Positions 31,435-39,678 of a stretch of 64,000 bases of DNA are shown here, piece after piece. Source of the stretch: RYN-230 sp963770545. GTDB taxonomy: Bacteria; Actinomycetota; Actinomycetes; Streptosporangiales; Streptosporangiaceae. The stretch's first letter is position 1; the number at the start of each line of letters is the position of its first letter. The translations under genes were made by a program, and so were the position numbers. Under the pieces are notes generated by a model. That model was not told the DNA's origin, did not search any database, and was given only the letters and a program-made list of their open reading frames with translations. Location: the NCBI GenBank assembly GCA_963770545.1, contig CAVYQF010000006.1, positions 62,001 to 126,000 of the forward strand, in the 5' to 3' direction.

Positions 31435-32770
31435 GCGGCGCGCACCCGGCCGATTCGGCCATCTTCGGGCACTTGTGGACCACCCCAGAGGCCTCAGCCT
31501 TGTTTACTGACGAAGGCCGGACGCAGGCCTGGCTGCAGATCCTGGCCGCGCTGGCCCAGGCCCAGGCGGACATCGGCCTCATTCCACCGGAAGCGGCCAG
31601 GACGATCCGGGCCCACGCTGACGTGTCGCTGATCGATCTGGGCCTGGTCGCGGAGCAGACGAGGGCGACCGGGCATTCCACCCTGGGCCTGATCACGGCG
31701 CTGCGGGCGGTGCTGCCGGAGGACGCACGGGAGTGGGTGTACTACGGCGCCACCGTGCAGGATCTGTCGGACACCTGGTTCGCGCTGGCGTTCCGGGCCG
31801 TCGGGGACATCGCCGCCCGGGATGTGACGCGGATGCGGGACCGGGCGCTCGAGCTCGCCGGGGAGTACCGGGACACGCCGATGTGCGGGCGGACCCACGG
31901 GCAGCCCGGGCTCCCGATCACGTTCGGGTTCAAGGCCGCCGTGTGGGCTACCGAGCTGGACCGGCACCTGGAGCGGCTGCGGCAGGGCCGGCCCGGTGGG
32001 AGGTCGTGCAGCTCGGCGGGGCACTGGGGACGATGGAGTTCTGGGGCGGGCGGGCGCTGGATCTGCTGGAGGGGTTCGCCCGGCAGCTCGGGCTGGGCGT
32101 GCCCGTGGTGCCGTGGCTCACGGCCCGGGACGGGGTGGCCGAGTTCATCTGGCTGCTCGCCGCGATCTCCGCGACGGCCGGCAAGATCGGAAACGAGGTG
32201 TACCAGCTGCAGCGGCCGGAGATCGGGGAGCTGCGGGAGTCGTTCACCCCGGGCACGGTCGGCTCGATCACCATGCCGCACAAGCGCAATCCGGAGATCT
32301 CCGAGCATCTGGTCACCCTGGCCCGGGTGATCCGGGCCCAGGCCGGCGTGGCCCTGGACGGGATGGTCAGCGAGCACGAGCGGGACGGCCGGGCCTGGAA
32401 GACCGAGTGGCTGGTGGTCCCGGAGACCTCGATGGCCTTCGCGGCCTGCGTCGGCTCCGGGGCCCGGATGCTGGACGGGGTCCGGGCCGACACCGACCGG
32501 ATGCTGGCCAACATCGACAGTCACCGCGGCTACCTGCTGTCCGAGCCGGTGATGCGGGCGCTGGCCGACCGGCTCGGCAAGCACTCCGCGCACGACAGCG
32601 TGTACGCCGCGGCCATGCACGGCCTCGACGAGGGTCAGGACTTCCGCGCCGCGCTGCGCGGAGACTCCCGGCTGGACGCGATTCCCGACGCCGAGCTTGA
32701 TGAACTGCTGGAGGTACGCTCCTCGCTAGGCTCGTGCGCCGCGTTCGTGGACCGCGCCCGGGGCTGGTGA
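31431..32770 (+). pseudogene. aspartase/fumarase-superfamily lyase (XcbC1/XcbD1-type), interrupted by an apparent 1-nt frameshift
   Basis: Two frames together encode about 446 residues of a PcaB/adenylosuccinate-lyase-like enzyme. The first (31431 to about 31990) has 'YGATVQDLSDTW' and 'CGRTHGQPGLPITFGFKAA'. The second continues with 'EVVQLGGALGTMEFWGG' and the superfamily signature 'GSITMPHKRNPE', ending 'FVDRARGW' at 32770. One inserted base in the C-rich tract around 31986-31994 would restore 'RLRQGRPRWEVVQLGG'. All other motifs and both gene junctions (ATGA at 31431, GTGA at 32767) are intact, so this is either a very recent mutation or a sequencing error. Xanthobacter XcbC1 of this superfamily removes phosphate from phosphosulfolactate to give sulfoacrylate. 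Confidence 0.85.
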
Positions 32771-33801
32771 GCGCTCTGACCACGGGATCCGGAGGCGACC
32801 TCCCGCGCGTGGACCTGGTCCTCGCCCCCACCCCGCTGCATCTGGCGCCCCGGTTGTCGCGCGAGCTGGGGGTTCCGGTGCTGTTCAAACGCGACGACCT
32901 GGCCGGCGTCGGCCTGGGTGGCAACAAGCTGCGCGGGCTGGAGTTCCTCATCGCGGACGCACTCGTGCAGAGCTGCGACAGCCTGGTGACCGGGGCCGGG
33001 CCCCAGTCGAACTGGACCATGCTGGCGGCACTGGCCTGCTTGCGGTACGGGCTCGAACCGCACGTCGTGTGTTATGGCGCTGGCGGCGAACCTCAGGGCA
33101 ACGAACCTCAGGGCAACATGCGGCTGCACCGCTGGCTCGGGGTGGACGTGCGGTTCACCGGGGAGGCGGAACGGTCGTCCGTGGACGCGGGCATCGCGGC
33201 GGTCACCGGAGAGCTGCGTGCCGCGGGCCGGCACCCGTACCCCGTGCCCCGGGGTGGCGCGACGCCGCTGGGCGCGCTGGGCTACATCCGGGCCAGCCTG
33301 GAACTCGCCGTCCAGCTGGCGGAGATGGACGACCCGCCAACGGGGGTGTGGCTGGCCACCGGATCCTGCGGGACCCAGGCCGGGCTGGTGGCCGGGGCCG
33401 CCGTGACTGGCGCTAGCTACCAGGTCGTCGGGGTGACGGTGAGCCGCCCAGCTGCGGAAGCCGCGTCCCGGGTCCGGGAACTGGCCGCCGCGGCGGCGGC
33501 GCTCGCCGGAACCGGCGCCACCCTTCCTACGGCAGATGTGCGCACCGGATGGATCGGGCCGGGGTACGGCGTGCCTTCGGCTGCGGGGCAGGCCGCGGCG
33601 AGGCTCGTCGCCGAGACCGAGGGCGTGTTCCTGGACCCGGTGTTCGGGGCCAAGGCGATGGCCGCCCTCATCGCCGACTGCCGCGCGGGCCGGGTGCACG
33701 GCCCCCAGGTGTTCCTGGTCAGCGGGGGCGCACCCACGTTGTTCGCCGGCTCGGCGCTCGACGCGCCGGTGCGGGACCACCCCGGAAATGAGGCGCGATG
33801 A
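32767..33801 (+). CDS. PLP-dependent D-cysteine desulfhydrase/ACC-deaminase-like enzyme (XcbE1-type, CoM synthesis)
   Basis: A 344-residue fold-type II PLP enzyme. The PLP-lysine is in 'GVGLGGNKLRGLEFL' (about residue 56), with 'VTGAGPQSNWTM' and the phosphate-binding loop 'ATGSCGTQAGLVAG' (about 200). It belongs to the D-cysteine desulfhydrase/1-aminocyclopropane-1-carboxylate deaminase group. In bacterial CoM biosynthesis the XcbE1 homologue is assigned the final C-S cleavage that releases CoM; that role is inferred here from the operon. The GTG start overlaps the lyase stop (GTGA) and its stop overlaps the next ATG (ATGA). An in-frame 15-bp duplication (33088-33117) gives 'EPQGNEPQGN'. Confidence 0.87.
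   Translation: MSALTTGSGGDLPRVDLVLAPTPLHLAPRLSRELGVPVLFKRDDLAGVGLGGNKLRGLEFLIADALVQSCDSLVTGAGPQSNWTMLAALACLRYGLEPHVVCYGAGGEPQGNEPQGNMRLHRWLGVDVRFTGEAERSSVDAGIAAVTGELRAAGRHPYPVPRGGATPLGALGYIRASLELAVQLAEMDDPPTGVWLATGSCGTQAGLVAGAAVTGASYQVVGVTVSRPAAEAASRVRELAAAAAALAGTGATLPTADVRTGWIGPGYGVPSAAGQAAARLVAETEGVFLDPVFGAKAMAALIADCRAGRVHGPQVFLVSGGAPTLFAGSALDAPVRDHPGNEAR
33088..33117 (+). repeat. in-frame 15-bp tandem duplication in the PLP enzyme gene
   Basis: GAACCTCAGGGCAAC is present twice, at 33088-33102 and 33103-33117, adding five residues (Glu-Pro-Gln-Gly-Asn) in a loop after the second beta-strand of the PLP domain. Confidence 0.95.
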
Positions 33802-35309
33802 CCGGAGTACGTCCTCCCGAGGGATACCTCGGGAGCGCGGCCCGCATCACCAGCGGGCCCGCGCCCGAGCTTGTCGAGGCCGGTTACGCACTGGAGATCG
33901 GCGATGCGCCGCTGCTGCACCGGGGCCTGACCGTGGCCGACCTCGCGCACCTCGTCGAGCTGGTCGAGTGCGGCGCGCTCACCCGTGACGAGGCGGCGCC
34001 GGTGGGCGCGGTGCTGCTTAAGCTGCTCGGCTCACCGGCCGCCGAGTTCCCCTACGACCCGGTCTACGGCGACGCCTACAACAGCCGGGAACGCGAACTG
34101 GAGCGGGAACTCGGCCCGGCCGCCGGCCGCCTGCACCTCGGCCGGACCCGCCGGGAAGCGGGCCGCATCGCCTTCCGGCTCGCCCTGCGGGACCGGCTGC
34201 TCAGCCTGCATACCGACGTGGCCGCGTTCGCCCACGCGGTCGCGGACCAGGCCAGCGCCCAGGCCAGCACGCTGTGGGCGGACACCACCTACCTCCAGCC
34301 CGCTCAGCCGTCCACGTTCGGGCACTACCTGGGCGGCTTCGCGGAGCAGGCGGTGCGGCACCTGGACCGGATCGAGGTCGCCTACGGCCTCGTGGATGTC
34401 TCGCCCGGTGGTGCGGGCGGGGTGGGCGGCACCCGGTTGCCGCTGGACCGGGGCCGGCTGGCCCAGGGTCTGGGCTTCGGCGCGGTCGGCCCGCACACGC
34501 GCGACGCGATGTGGTCGGCCGATGTGCTCGCCGACGCGGTCCTGGCGGCGGCGCAGGCCGTGACCACGATCAGCCAGCTCGCCTCGGACCTGGAGATCTT
34601 CGCCAGCCCCGCCTTTGGCTACGTCACGCTGGACGCTTCGCTGTGCCGGGCCAGCGTGCTGATGCCGCAAAAACGCAACCCGTACGCGCTGCCGGTCCTG
34701 CGCGGGGGCGCGGGCACGCTGGTGGGCCGCCTGACCGGGCTGCTCGCGACGGGGCTCACCCCGTCCGCGCGCACCGACAACTGGCTGTACGCCTACGGCG
34801 AGGTGGCGGGGGCCCTCGACCTGGCGGGGCGGCTCGTCCGGCTGGGAACCGCGGTGGTGACCGGGCTGAGCGTGGACGCTGATGTCCTGGCCGAGCAGGC
34901 GGTCAGCCACTTCACCGTGGCCGCCGACCTTGCGGAGGAACTGACCCAGCGTTACCGGCTCGACTACCGCACCGCGTACCGGGTGGTCGGCCGGGCCGTC
35001 GCCAGCGCACTGGCCCGCGGCGAGGACGAGCTGACCGTGTCCGTGGTGCGGGCCGCCGCGGCGGAAATCACCGGATCCGAGGTGCCGGTCACCGCGGACG
35101 TGCTCAGCGCGATCACGGACCCAGCCTCGGTCGTGGCGGCGCGCAGCGCCCCGGGGGGCGCGGGCCCCGGCCGGGTGCGGGAGCACGCCGCCGGCGTGCA
35201 GCGCCGCGTCGGGGCGGCGCGGCAGTGGAACTCGGCCCGCCGGGCCCGCAACGCCGAGGCGGAAAGCGCCCTGATCTCTGCGGCCCAAGCGTTCACGTCC
35301 GGGGGGTGA
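33798..35309 (+). CDS. argininosuccinate-lyase-like aspartase/fumarase-superfamily enzyme (XcbD1/XcbC1-type)
   Basis: A 503-residue lyase of the argininosuccinate lyase branch: 'DAYNSRERELERELG' (about residue 92), 'LHLGRTRREAGRIAFRLALR', 'DTTYLQPAQPSTFGHYL' and the signature 'ASVLMPQKRNPYAL' (about 290). The usual serine-rich signature loop is present in variant form. Argininosuccinate lyase proper would normally sit with argG; here it ends the CoM operon, so a CoM-pathway role (elimination from phosphosulfolactate or addition of cysteine to sulfoacrylate) is more likely. Which of the two superfamily members does which step cannot be told from sequence. It overlaps the PLP enzyme gene by 4 bp. 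Confidence 0.87.
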   Translation: MTGVRPPEGYLGSAARITSGPAPELVEAGYALEIGDAPLLHRGLTVADLAHLVELVECGALTRDEAAPVGAVLLKLLGSPAAEFPYDPVYGDAYNSRERELERELGPAAGRLHLGRTRREAGRIAFRLALRDRLLSLHTDVAAFAHAVADQASAQASTLWADTTYLQPAQPSTFGHYLGGFAEQAVRHLDRIEVAYGLVDVSPGGAGGVGGTRLPLDRGRLAQGLGFGAVGPHTRDAMWSADVLADAVLAAAQAVTTISQLASDLEIFASPAFGYVTLDASLCRASVLMPQKRNPYALPVLRGGAGTLVGRLTGLLATGLTPSARTDNWLYAYGEVAGALDLAGRLVRLGTAVVTGLSVDADVLAEQAVSHFTVAADLAEELTQRYRLDYRTAYRVVGRAVASALARGEDELTVSVVRAAAAEITGSEVPVTADVLSAITDPASVVAARSAPGGAGPGRVREHAAGVQRRVGAARQWNSARRARNAEAESALISAAQAFTSGG

Positions 35310-35325
35310 GTCGAGATCCGGGCCC

Positions 35326-35769
35326 TTATTCCCTGGTCCAGTGCGGCCGGCGGAACATCCGGCCGATCCGGTCGTGCAGCGCCGGGCCGGTCTCACCCAG
35401 CATGTTCACGTGATAGACCGGCGCGCCGTCCGGCGGCGGCAGCAGCCTGACCTCGGAGTGGTCCAGATCGCACCGGATATAGCCGGCGGTGATCGCGGCG
35501 ATCTTGTCGGCATCGACGAAGCGCAGCTCGCCCGACGCTGAGCCCCGTTCGAGGCCCCGGGCTGCGGACTCGTGGCCCTTTGCGAGTTCCCGCTGGATCT
35601 GGTGGTCGATGACAGCGCCCCCACCGACCCACACCACGATCCCGTCGAACAGGTCCAGCTGCGGGACTTCCAGCACGTGTTCCAGGATGCCGAACTGTTC
35701 GGAGTCCCGGGTCAGCACCGGGACTCCGGGCGTCACCGCCTCGTAGGAGACGAGGAATTCATTTTCCAC
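35326..35769 (-). CDS. PRC-barrel-like conserved protein
   Basis: A 147-residue protein with 'VSYEAVTPGVPVLTRDSEQF', then 'VPQLDLFDGIVV', and 'GELRFVDADKIAAITAGYIR', the arrangement of a small beta-barrel of the PRC type followed by a boundary-site motif. PRC-barrel proteins bind RNA or proteins; nothing more specific can be said. GTG 35769 is chosen because GGGAGG lies just upstream; the frame is open far beyond it, overlapping the next gene. It converges on the CoM operon with 16 bp between the stops. Confidence 0.65.
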   Translation of the reverse strand: MENEFLVSYEAVTPGVPVLTRDSEQFGILEHVLEVPQLDLFDGIVVWVGGGAVIDHQIQRELAKGHESAARGLERGSASGELRFVDADKIAAITAGYIRCDLDHSEVRLLPPPDGAPVYHVNMLGETGPALHDRIGRMFRRPHWTRE

Positions 35770-35822
35770 GCCGACCTCCCGGACTTGTCGGGCCCACGGT
35801 TGGGCGGAGACGACGTTACCGC

Positions 35823-36365
35823 TCAGGGGTGGATCAGGACCAGGCCGGGCTGCCCGCTGGGAATGTCCGGGCCGTGGCCGATTGGTTCCCAGTCTTCCCG
35901 CCGGTAGAGGGCCATGGCAGGTGTCGGCTCGTCCCGGGTGATGAGCCACGCGCCGGTTGTCGTTGCGGAAAGCAGGGCGGCGAGCAGTTGCCGGCCCAGC
36001 CCGGCCCGGCGGTGCCAGGGGTGGACGGCGAGCAGGTAGACGGCGAACCGTCCGTCCAGGCGGCCGGCCGCCCCGGCCAGCCGTTCTTTCAACTGATTCG
36101 CCCAGTCGTCGGTCTGCTCGGCCCAGTGCCAGCCGTGCCCATAGGCGAACCCGATCATCTGGCCGCTGGCGCTCCGGGCCGCCACGGCCTCGATATCGGG
36201 CCGCCGCAGCAGGGCCGCGTACAGGCGCGCGCACCCCGCGGCCATGGTCCTCGACTCATGCAGCGGGCTGCCGCACGTCGCCGCGTAGTAGAGCGACTCC
36301 ACCTCGGCCGCGCTGGGCACCTGACCCGGGCCACAGCGGAACACCTGGGTTCCCAGGTCAGGCAC
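35823..36365 (-). CDS. GNAT-family N-acetyltransferase
   Basis: A 180-residue acetyltransferase with the acetyl-CoA-binding motif A 'VYLLAVHPWHRRAGLGRQLL' (about residue 120) followed by 'ITRDEPTPAMALYRREDWEP'. GTG 36365 is chosen because it overlaps the upstream GNAT stop by 8 bp; earlier codons lie inside that gene. The substrate is unknown. Together with the next gene it forms a two-gene acetyltransferase operon on the minus strand. Confidence 0.75.
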   Translation of the reverse strand: MPDLGTQVFRCGPGQVPSAAEVESLYYAATCGSPLHESRTMAAGCARLYAALLRRPDIEAVAARSASGQMIGFAYGHGWHWAEQTDDWANQLKERLAGAAGRLDGRFAVYLLAVHPWHRRAGLGRQLLAALLSATTTGAWLITRDEPTPAMALYRREDWEPIGHGPDIPSGQPGLVLIHP

Positions 36366-37380
36366 GGCCGTCCAGATCCGCGCGCACGTCGGCGACGTCC
36401 AGTTCCCACCATGGCCAGCGGTCGAGCACGTCGAAGCCAAGCTGGTCATTGATGGCGATCATGTGGTCGTTCCCCACGTCGTTCCCGGTAATGATCCGGG
36501 TCAGCTGGGGCTCCTTGGCGGCCAGCAGGTCCAGCATGGCCAGCTTGAGCAGCAGCCCGAGGCGGTGCCCGCGGTGCGGCCTGGCCACTGCGGTCAGCTC
36601 CTGGAATCCCCACTCCGGCATCGCCGGATCGACGCACACCTGGGTAAGCGCAGCCAGGTCGCCGGTGGTCTGGGCCTGCGCCACAATGACGTGGGCCCGC
36701 AGCCCCATGGCCGCGACCCGGCGCTCGTCCCCCCGGACCCGGGCCACGTCCCAGACCTGCTCTTCCTCCCCGGGCGCCCGGGGCGCGTCGGCCAGCGCAC
36801 CGTTGACGGCGGCGACCCCGGCGACGGCGTCCTCGGGCGCCGGGCCGACCCAGGTTCGCAGCGTGTAGTCCCGGGCGGCGGACTCGGCTTCCGCCCGCGT
36901 TGCGGCCCACCGATCCGCGGGCGGGCGGTCTACGGGCAGCACCCGGCGGACCCCAGTCCCGGGCGACCGGGCCTTGAGCGTGCTCGCGAACGCCGAGCCA
37001 GGCGAGCCTTCCCGGGCCTGCCCCTCCAGCACAGTTCGGCTGGCCTGGGCCGCCCGGCCGGCCGCGTGCCGGAGCAGCGCCGTACCCCGGCCGGCCCGGC
37101 GCCGGGCAGCGTGCACCGTGAGCTCCAAGGAGGCGCGGTGACGGTTCTCGCGCTGCGGAAGGTTGAGCAGGTACCAACCGCAGGGCTCGCCCGAGTCGTC
37201 CCGGGCCAACCAGGTTTCCAGTGGGTCCTCGGTCCAGCCCAGGGCCAGCCAGCCTGCGAACACTCGGGGAGACATCGGGGGCCCGAGCGGGTCATCGTCC
37301 GGCAGGCCACTCAGATAGATCTCATGGCAGGCGCGCACCGAGACGCTGCCCGTCCCCGGATCGAACCGCTCGACCTTCAT
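36358..37380 (-). CDS. two-domain GNAT acetyltransferase (mycothiol-synthase-like architecture)
   Basis: A 340-residue protein with two GNAT halves: residues 1-150 ('SLELTVHAARRRAGRGTALL') and 165-340 ('QVCVDPAMPEWGFQELTAV', then 'RPHRGHRLGLLLKLAML' and 'GNDVGNDHMIAINDQLGF'). The C-terminal half keeps the pyrophosphate-binding loop and the conserved Asn of the family. The architecture resembles MshD and other tandem GNATs, but sequence details do not establish mycothiol synthesis. The ATG at 37380 has no strong ribosome site. Confidence 0.8.
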   Translation of the reverse strand: MKVERFDPGTGSVSVRACHEIYLSGLPDDDPLGPPMSPRVFAGWLALGWTEDPLETWLARDDSGEPCGWYLLNLPQRENRHRASLELTVHAARRRAGRGTALLRHAAGRAAQASRTVLEGQAREGSPGSAFASTLKARSPGTGVRRVLPVDRPPADRWAATRAEAESAARDYTLRTWVGPAPEDAVAGVAAVNGALADAPRAPGEEEQVWDVARVRGDERRVAAMGLRAHVIVAQAQTTGDLAALTQVCVDPAMPEWGFQELTAVARPHRGHRLGLLLKLAMLDLLAAKEPQLTRIITGNDVGNDHMIAINDQLGFDVLDRWPWWELDVADVRADLDGRA

Positions 37381-37653
37381 AAGCCCAGTAACTCAGCGCA
37401 AGCCATCCAGCGCCAAATGATTTTCCCCGGCCGGAGCCACGAGCCGTGCCGCGTGCCCCGGCCCTGCACCGGGTCCCGGGCCGGGCATTCCGGCTCAGGT
37501 CAAAGTGCTCTGGCCGCCACAGAACCGGTGGCAAACGGATTGGGGAAAAGCCCTCTATCAAAACAGGGCGCAATTCTCTATAGCACAGATGGCGATTTCC
37601 AGACACTGGTAATGGAAGCGAAAAGAACCCGCAGGAAGCCTCTGGGAGCCATC
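37381..37653. promoter_or_regulatory. divergent intergenic region, relatively AT-rich
   Basis: It lies between the divergent GNAT operon and the secreted-protein gene. Lower-GC patches (around 37415-37430 and 37530-37610) are where promoters would be expected. GGGAGCC at about 37643-37649 is a ribosome site for ATG 37654. An alternative in-frame ATG at 37612 lacks one. Confidence 0.35.
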
Positions 37654-38586
37654 ATGCGGAGCAACGCGAAATCCCCGGCCGGAACCACCCCGGAACCCGC
37701 CGGTGGCGCGACGGGAAACACCTCCAGCCGCCACCGTGACCTCAGATGGCGCCCGCGTACTTTCCGGGCCAAGGCCGGCCTTACCGCCGCCACCGCCGCC
37801 GTGGCGGCCGGCGCCACCGGCCTGGCGCTGGCCCTGGCCGCCGGCCCGGCTGGCGCCGCCACCAAGCCGGCCTGGATCATGACCGCCGGGAACGTCCGGT
37901 CGGTCAGCGGGGTGGATCCCGGCACCGCGTCCTACTTCTTCAACACCCCCGCCGCCTACGGCGCCGGCGCCAGCCTGGTCAAAACCCCGGTCCAGGCCGG
38001 ATACACCACCACCCCCGTGCTGTCCTACACGTCCTACACCCAGTTCGCCTCCGACATCGCCAGCCACGCCATCACCTACCCCTACAAATGGGTCATGTAC
38101 GACCCGGAGGACTGGACCGCCACCCCGGCCAGCGAGCAGCAGGACCCGGTCCGCTACATGACGCTGTTCGGCCAGCTGGCCCACGCTCACGGGCTGAAGG
38201 TCATCCAGGCCCCCGCCCTGGACCTGGCCTACGTCCCCGGCTCCGCCCTGCCCCGCCAGCCCGGCGAAACAGCCGACCAGTGGTTCCTGCGGGTCGGCAT
38301 CGCCGGGAAAGCCGCCGCCACCGCCGACATCTTCCAGCTCCAGGACGAATCCAACACCACCTCCGGCGGCCAGTACTCCTACATGTTCAACACCGCCGCC
38401 GCCCAGGCCCAGAGGGCCAACGCCAGCATCAGGGTGTTCTCCGAGGTCTCCACCGTGAACGGGACCGCAGCCCAGATGGCTTCCGCAGCCCAGTCCATCA
38501 GCCCCGCCGGCTACTACGTCGCCGCCGCCGGCAACATCCCCCAGACCGACCAGTTCTTCCAGCTCATGAAAACCGCCGGCTACTAA
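37654..38586 (+). CDS. secreted protein of unknown function with a long Ala-rich signal peptide
   Basis: A 310-residue exported protein. The N-terminus has a basic stretch ('HRDLRWRPRTFRAKAG') then an Ala-rich hydrophobic segment ending 'AGPAGAATKPAW', a signal peptide with a likely cleavage after AGA. The mature part reads like a glycosidase-type TIM barrel ('TTPVLSYTSYTQFASDIA', 'KWVMYDPEDWTATP', 'GLKVIQAPALDLAYVPG', 'ADIFQLQDESNTTSGGQYSY', 'VFSEVSTVNGTAAQM') but no catalytic pair is obvious. It neighbours secreted polysaccharide hydrolases. Confidence 0.7.
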   Translation: MRSNAKSPAGTTPEPAGGATGNTSSRHRDLRWRPRTFRAKAGLTAATAAVAAGATGLALALAAGPAGAATKPAWIMTAGNVRSVSGVDPGTASYFFNTPAAYGAGASLVKTPVQAGYTTTPVLSYTSYTQFASDIASHAITYPYKWVMYDPEDWTATPASEQQDPVRYMTLFGQLAHAHGLKVIQAPALDLAYVPGSALPRQPGETADQWFLRVGIAGKAAATADIFQLQDESNTTSGGQYSYMFNTAAAQAQRANASIRVFSEVSTVNGTAAQMASAAQSISPAGYYVAAAGNIPQTDQFFQLMKTAGY

Positions 38587-38655
38587 ACCACCCACCCGCG
38601 GGACCCGGCAGCCCCCGGGCCCCGCGTCTGGTCTGGGTCCCACCTGCCCCGGCCC

Positions 38656-39678
38656 TCACCTGCCCCGGCGCATGGCCACGCTCAGCTGCGCGGCTCTCAC
38701 CCCGGCGCGGAAGGCCGCGACGGCCGCCGGGTTATCGTCCAGCCGCCAGTCCTGGTGATAGAGCCCCTGATGCTGGCTCACGTCGAAGTAGACCAGGCCC
38801 AGCAGGTGATCACGCCGGATACCGGCGAACAGGCCGGGAAGCTTCGCGGCCTGCCCGGCACGGGGCCCGATGCCGACCTCGGAGATCAGGACTGGCTTGC
38901 GGGTGAACTTCCGGATGCGCCTGACAGTGTTGCCGATGACGGACCTGAACGAGCTGGTCGGCTTGAAGTAGTAGCCATCGACGCCGACCCAGTCCACATA
39001 CCTGGGGCCCGGCCACCAACCCCGGAGGTGCCCAATGACGCGGTTAGTCCCGCTCATGACCCAGAGCCAGGTCACGTTCGTCGCGCCTGCCTGCCGGAAC
39101 ACCGTCACCACATGCCGCCAGGCCGCCACCCATTGCGCGGGGTTGGCATGATGCCAGCCCCACGGGTACCAGCGGCCATCGGCTTCGGGGGCGAAGCTGA
39201 TCACGACGTGGCCGCCGTAGTGCCGGACCGCTGCGGCAAACCGGCGCAGGTAGCGGTCTGAGTGCCCGGCGGCGATGGCGGCCATGGACTGATGCCAGGG
39301 CTCCATGTGCACCAGTACGACGGCTCCGGCCCGGGCAGCCGCGGTAGCGAAGCGGGCCCGGAATGGCACGCCCCAGCTGCTGTAGTAGACGGTGAGGTTG
39401 GGCTTGCGGCCCGCCACCGCGGTAAAGAGCCTCACCGGCCGGTAACTGTTGGCCGTGTCATGCTCGAAGACGCCCACGTAGTGCATCGGGCCAGGGTTGC
39501 CGATGGCCGACTGGGGAGAGGGGGCGGAACTAGCCGCGGGGAGCAGGGCCGCGGGCGAGTGCGCGTGCCGGGGGATGGGTTGATGCCCGTACAGCCACAG
39601 CGCGGAGCCCGCACCGGTGACCGTGATGGTCACCCCGACCGCCGCGATGAGCGCAGCTACGAACCTAGCCTTGTTCAT
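38656..39678 (-). CDS. secreted/membrane-anchored GH26-like glycoside hydrolase
   Basis: A 340-residue protein with an N-terminal membrane anchor or signal ('FVAALIAAVGVTITVTGAGS'), a Pro/Ala/Ser linker, and a TIM-barrel hydrolase domain. Candidate acid/base Glu165 lies in 'ISFAPEADGRWYPWGWHH' and candidate nucleophile Glu267 in 'KPVLISEVGIGPRAG'; this spacing and the Trp-Tyr-Pro-Trp context are typical of clan A beta-mannanases (GH26 and relatives). It overlaps the upstream glycosyltransferase gene by 14 bp, so synthase and hydrolase are made together, as in exopolysaccharide systems where the hydrolase trims the product. Confidence 0.75.
   Translation of the reverse strand: MNKARFVAALIAAVGVTITVTGAGSALWLYGHQPIPRHAHSPAALLPAASSAPSPQSAIGNPGPMHYVGVFEHDTANSYRPVRLFTAVAGRKPNLTVYYSSWGVPFRARFATAAARAGAVVLVHMEPWHQSMAAIAAGHSDRYLRRFAAAVRHYGGHVVISFAPEADGRWYPWGWHHANPAQWVAAWRHVVTVFRQAGATNVTWLWVMSGTNRVIGHLRGWWPGPRYVDWVGVDGYYFKPTSSFRSVIGNTVRRIRKFTRKPVLISEVGIGPRAGQAAKLPGLFAGIRRDHLLGLVYFDVSQHQGLYHQDWRLDDNPAAVAAFRAGVRAAQLSVAMRRGR

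Noticed and set aside
32767..33801. ACC deaminase (plant hormone precursor degradation) as the role of the PLP enzyme
   Set aside because: Sequence type allows it, but its position between two CoM-type lyases with 4-bp overlaps makes the CoM role more likely.
33798..35309. Arginine biosynthesis argH
   Set aside because: No argG or other arginine genes nearby; the gene is translationally coupled to the CoM-type PLP enzyme.
36463..37611. Long upstream extension of the frame of the secreted protein at 37654
   Set aside because: It runs antisense through the tandem GNAT gene and would place the signal peptide in the middle of the protein.
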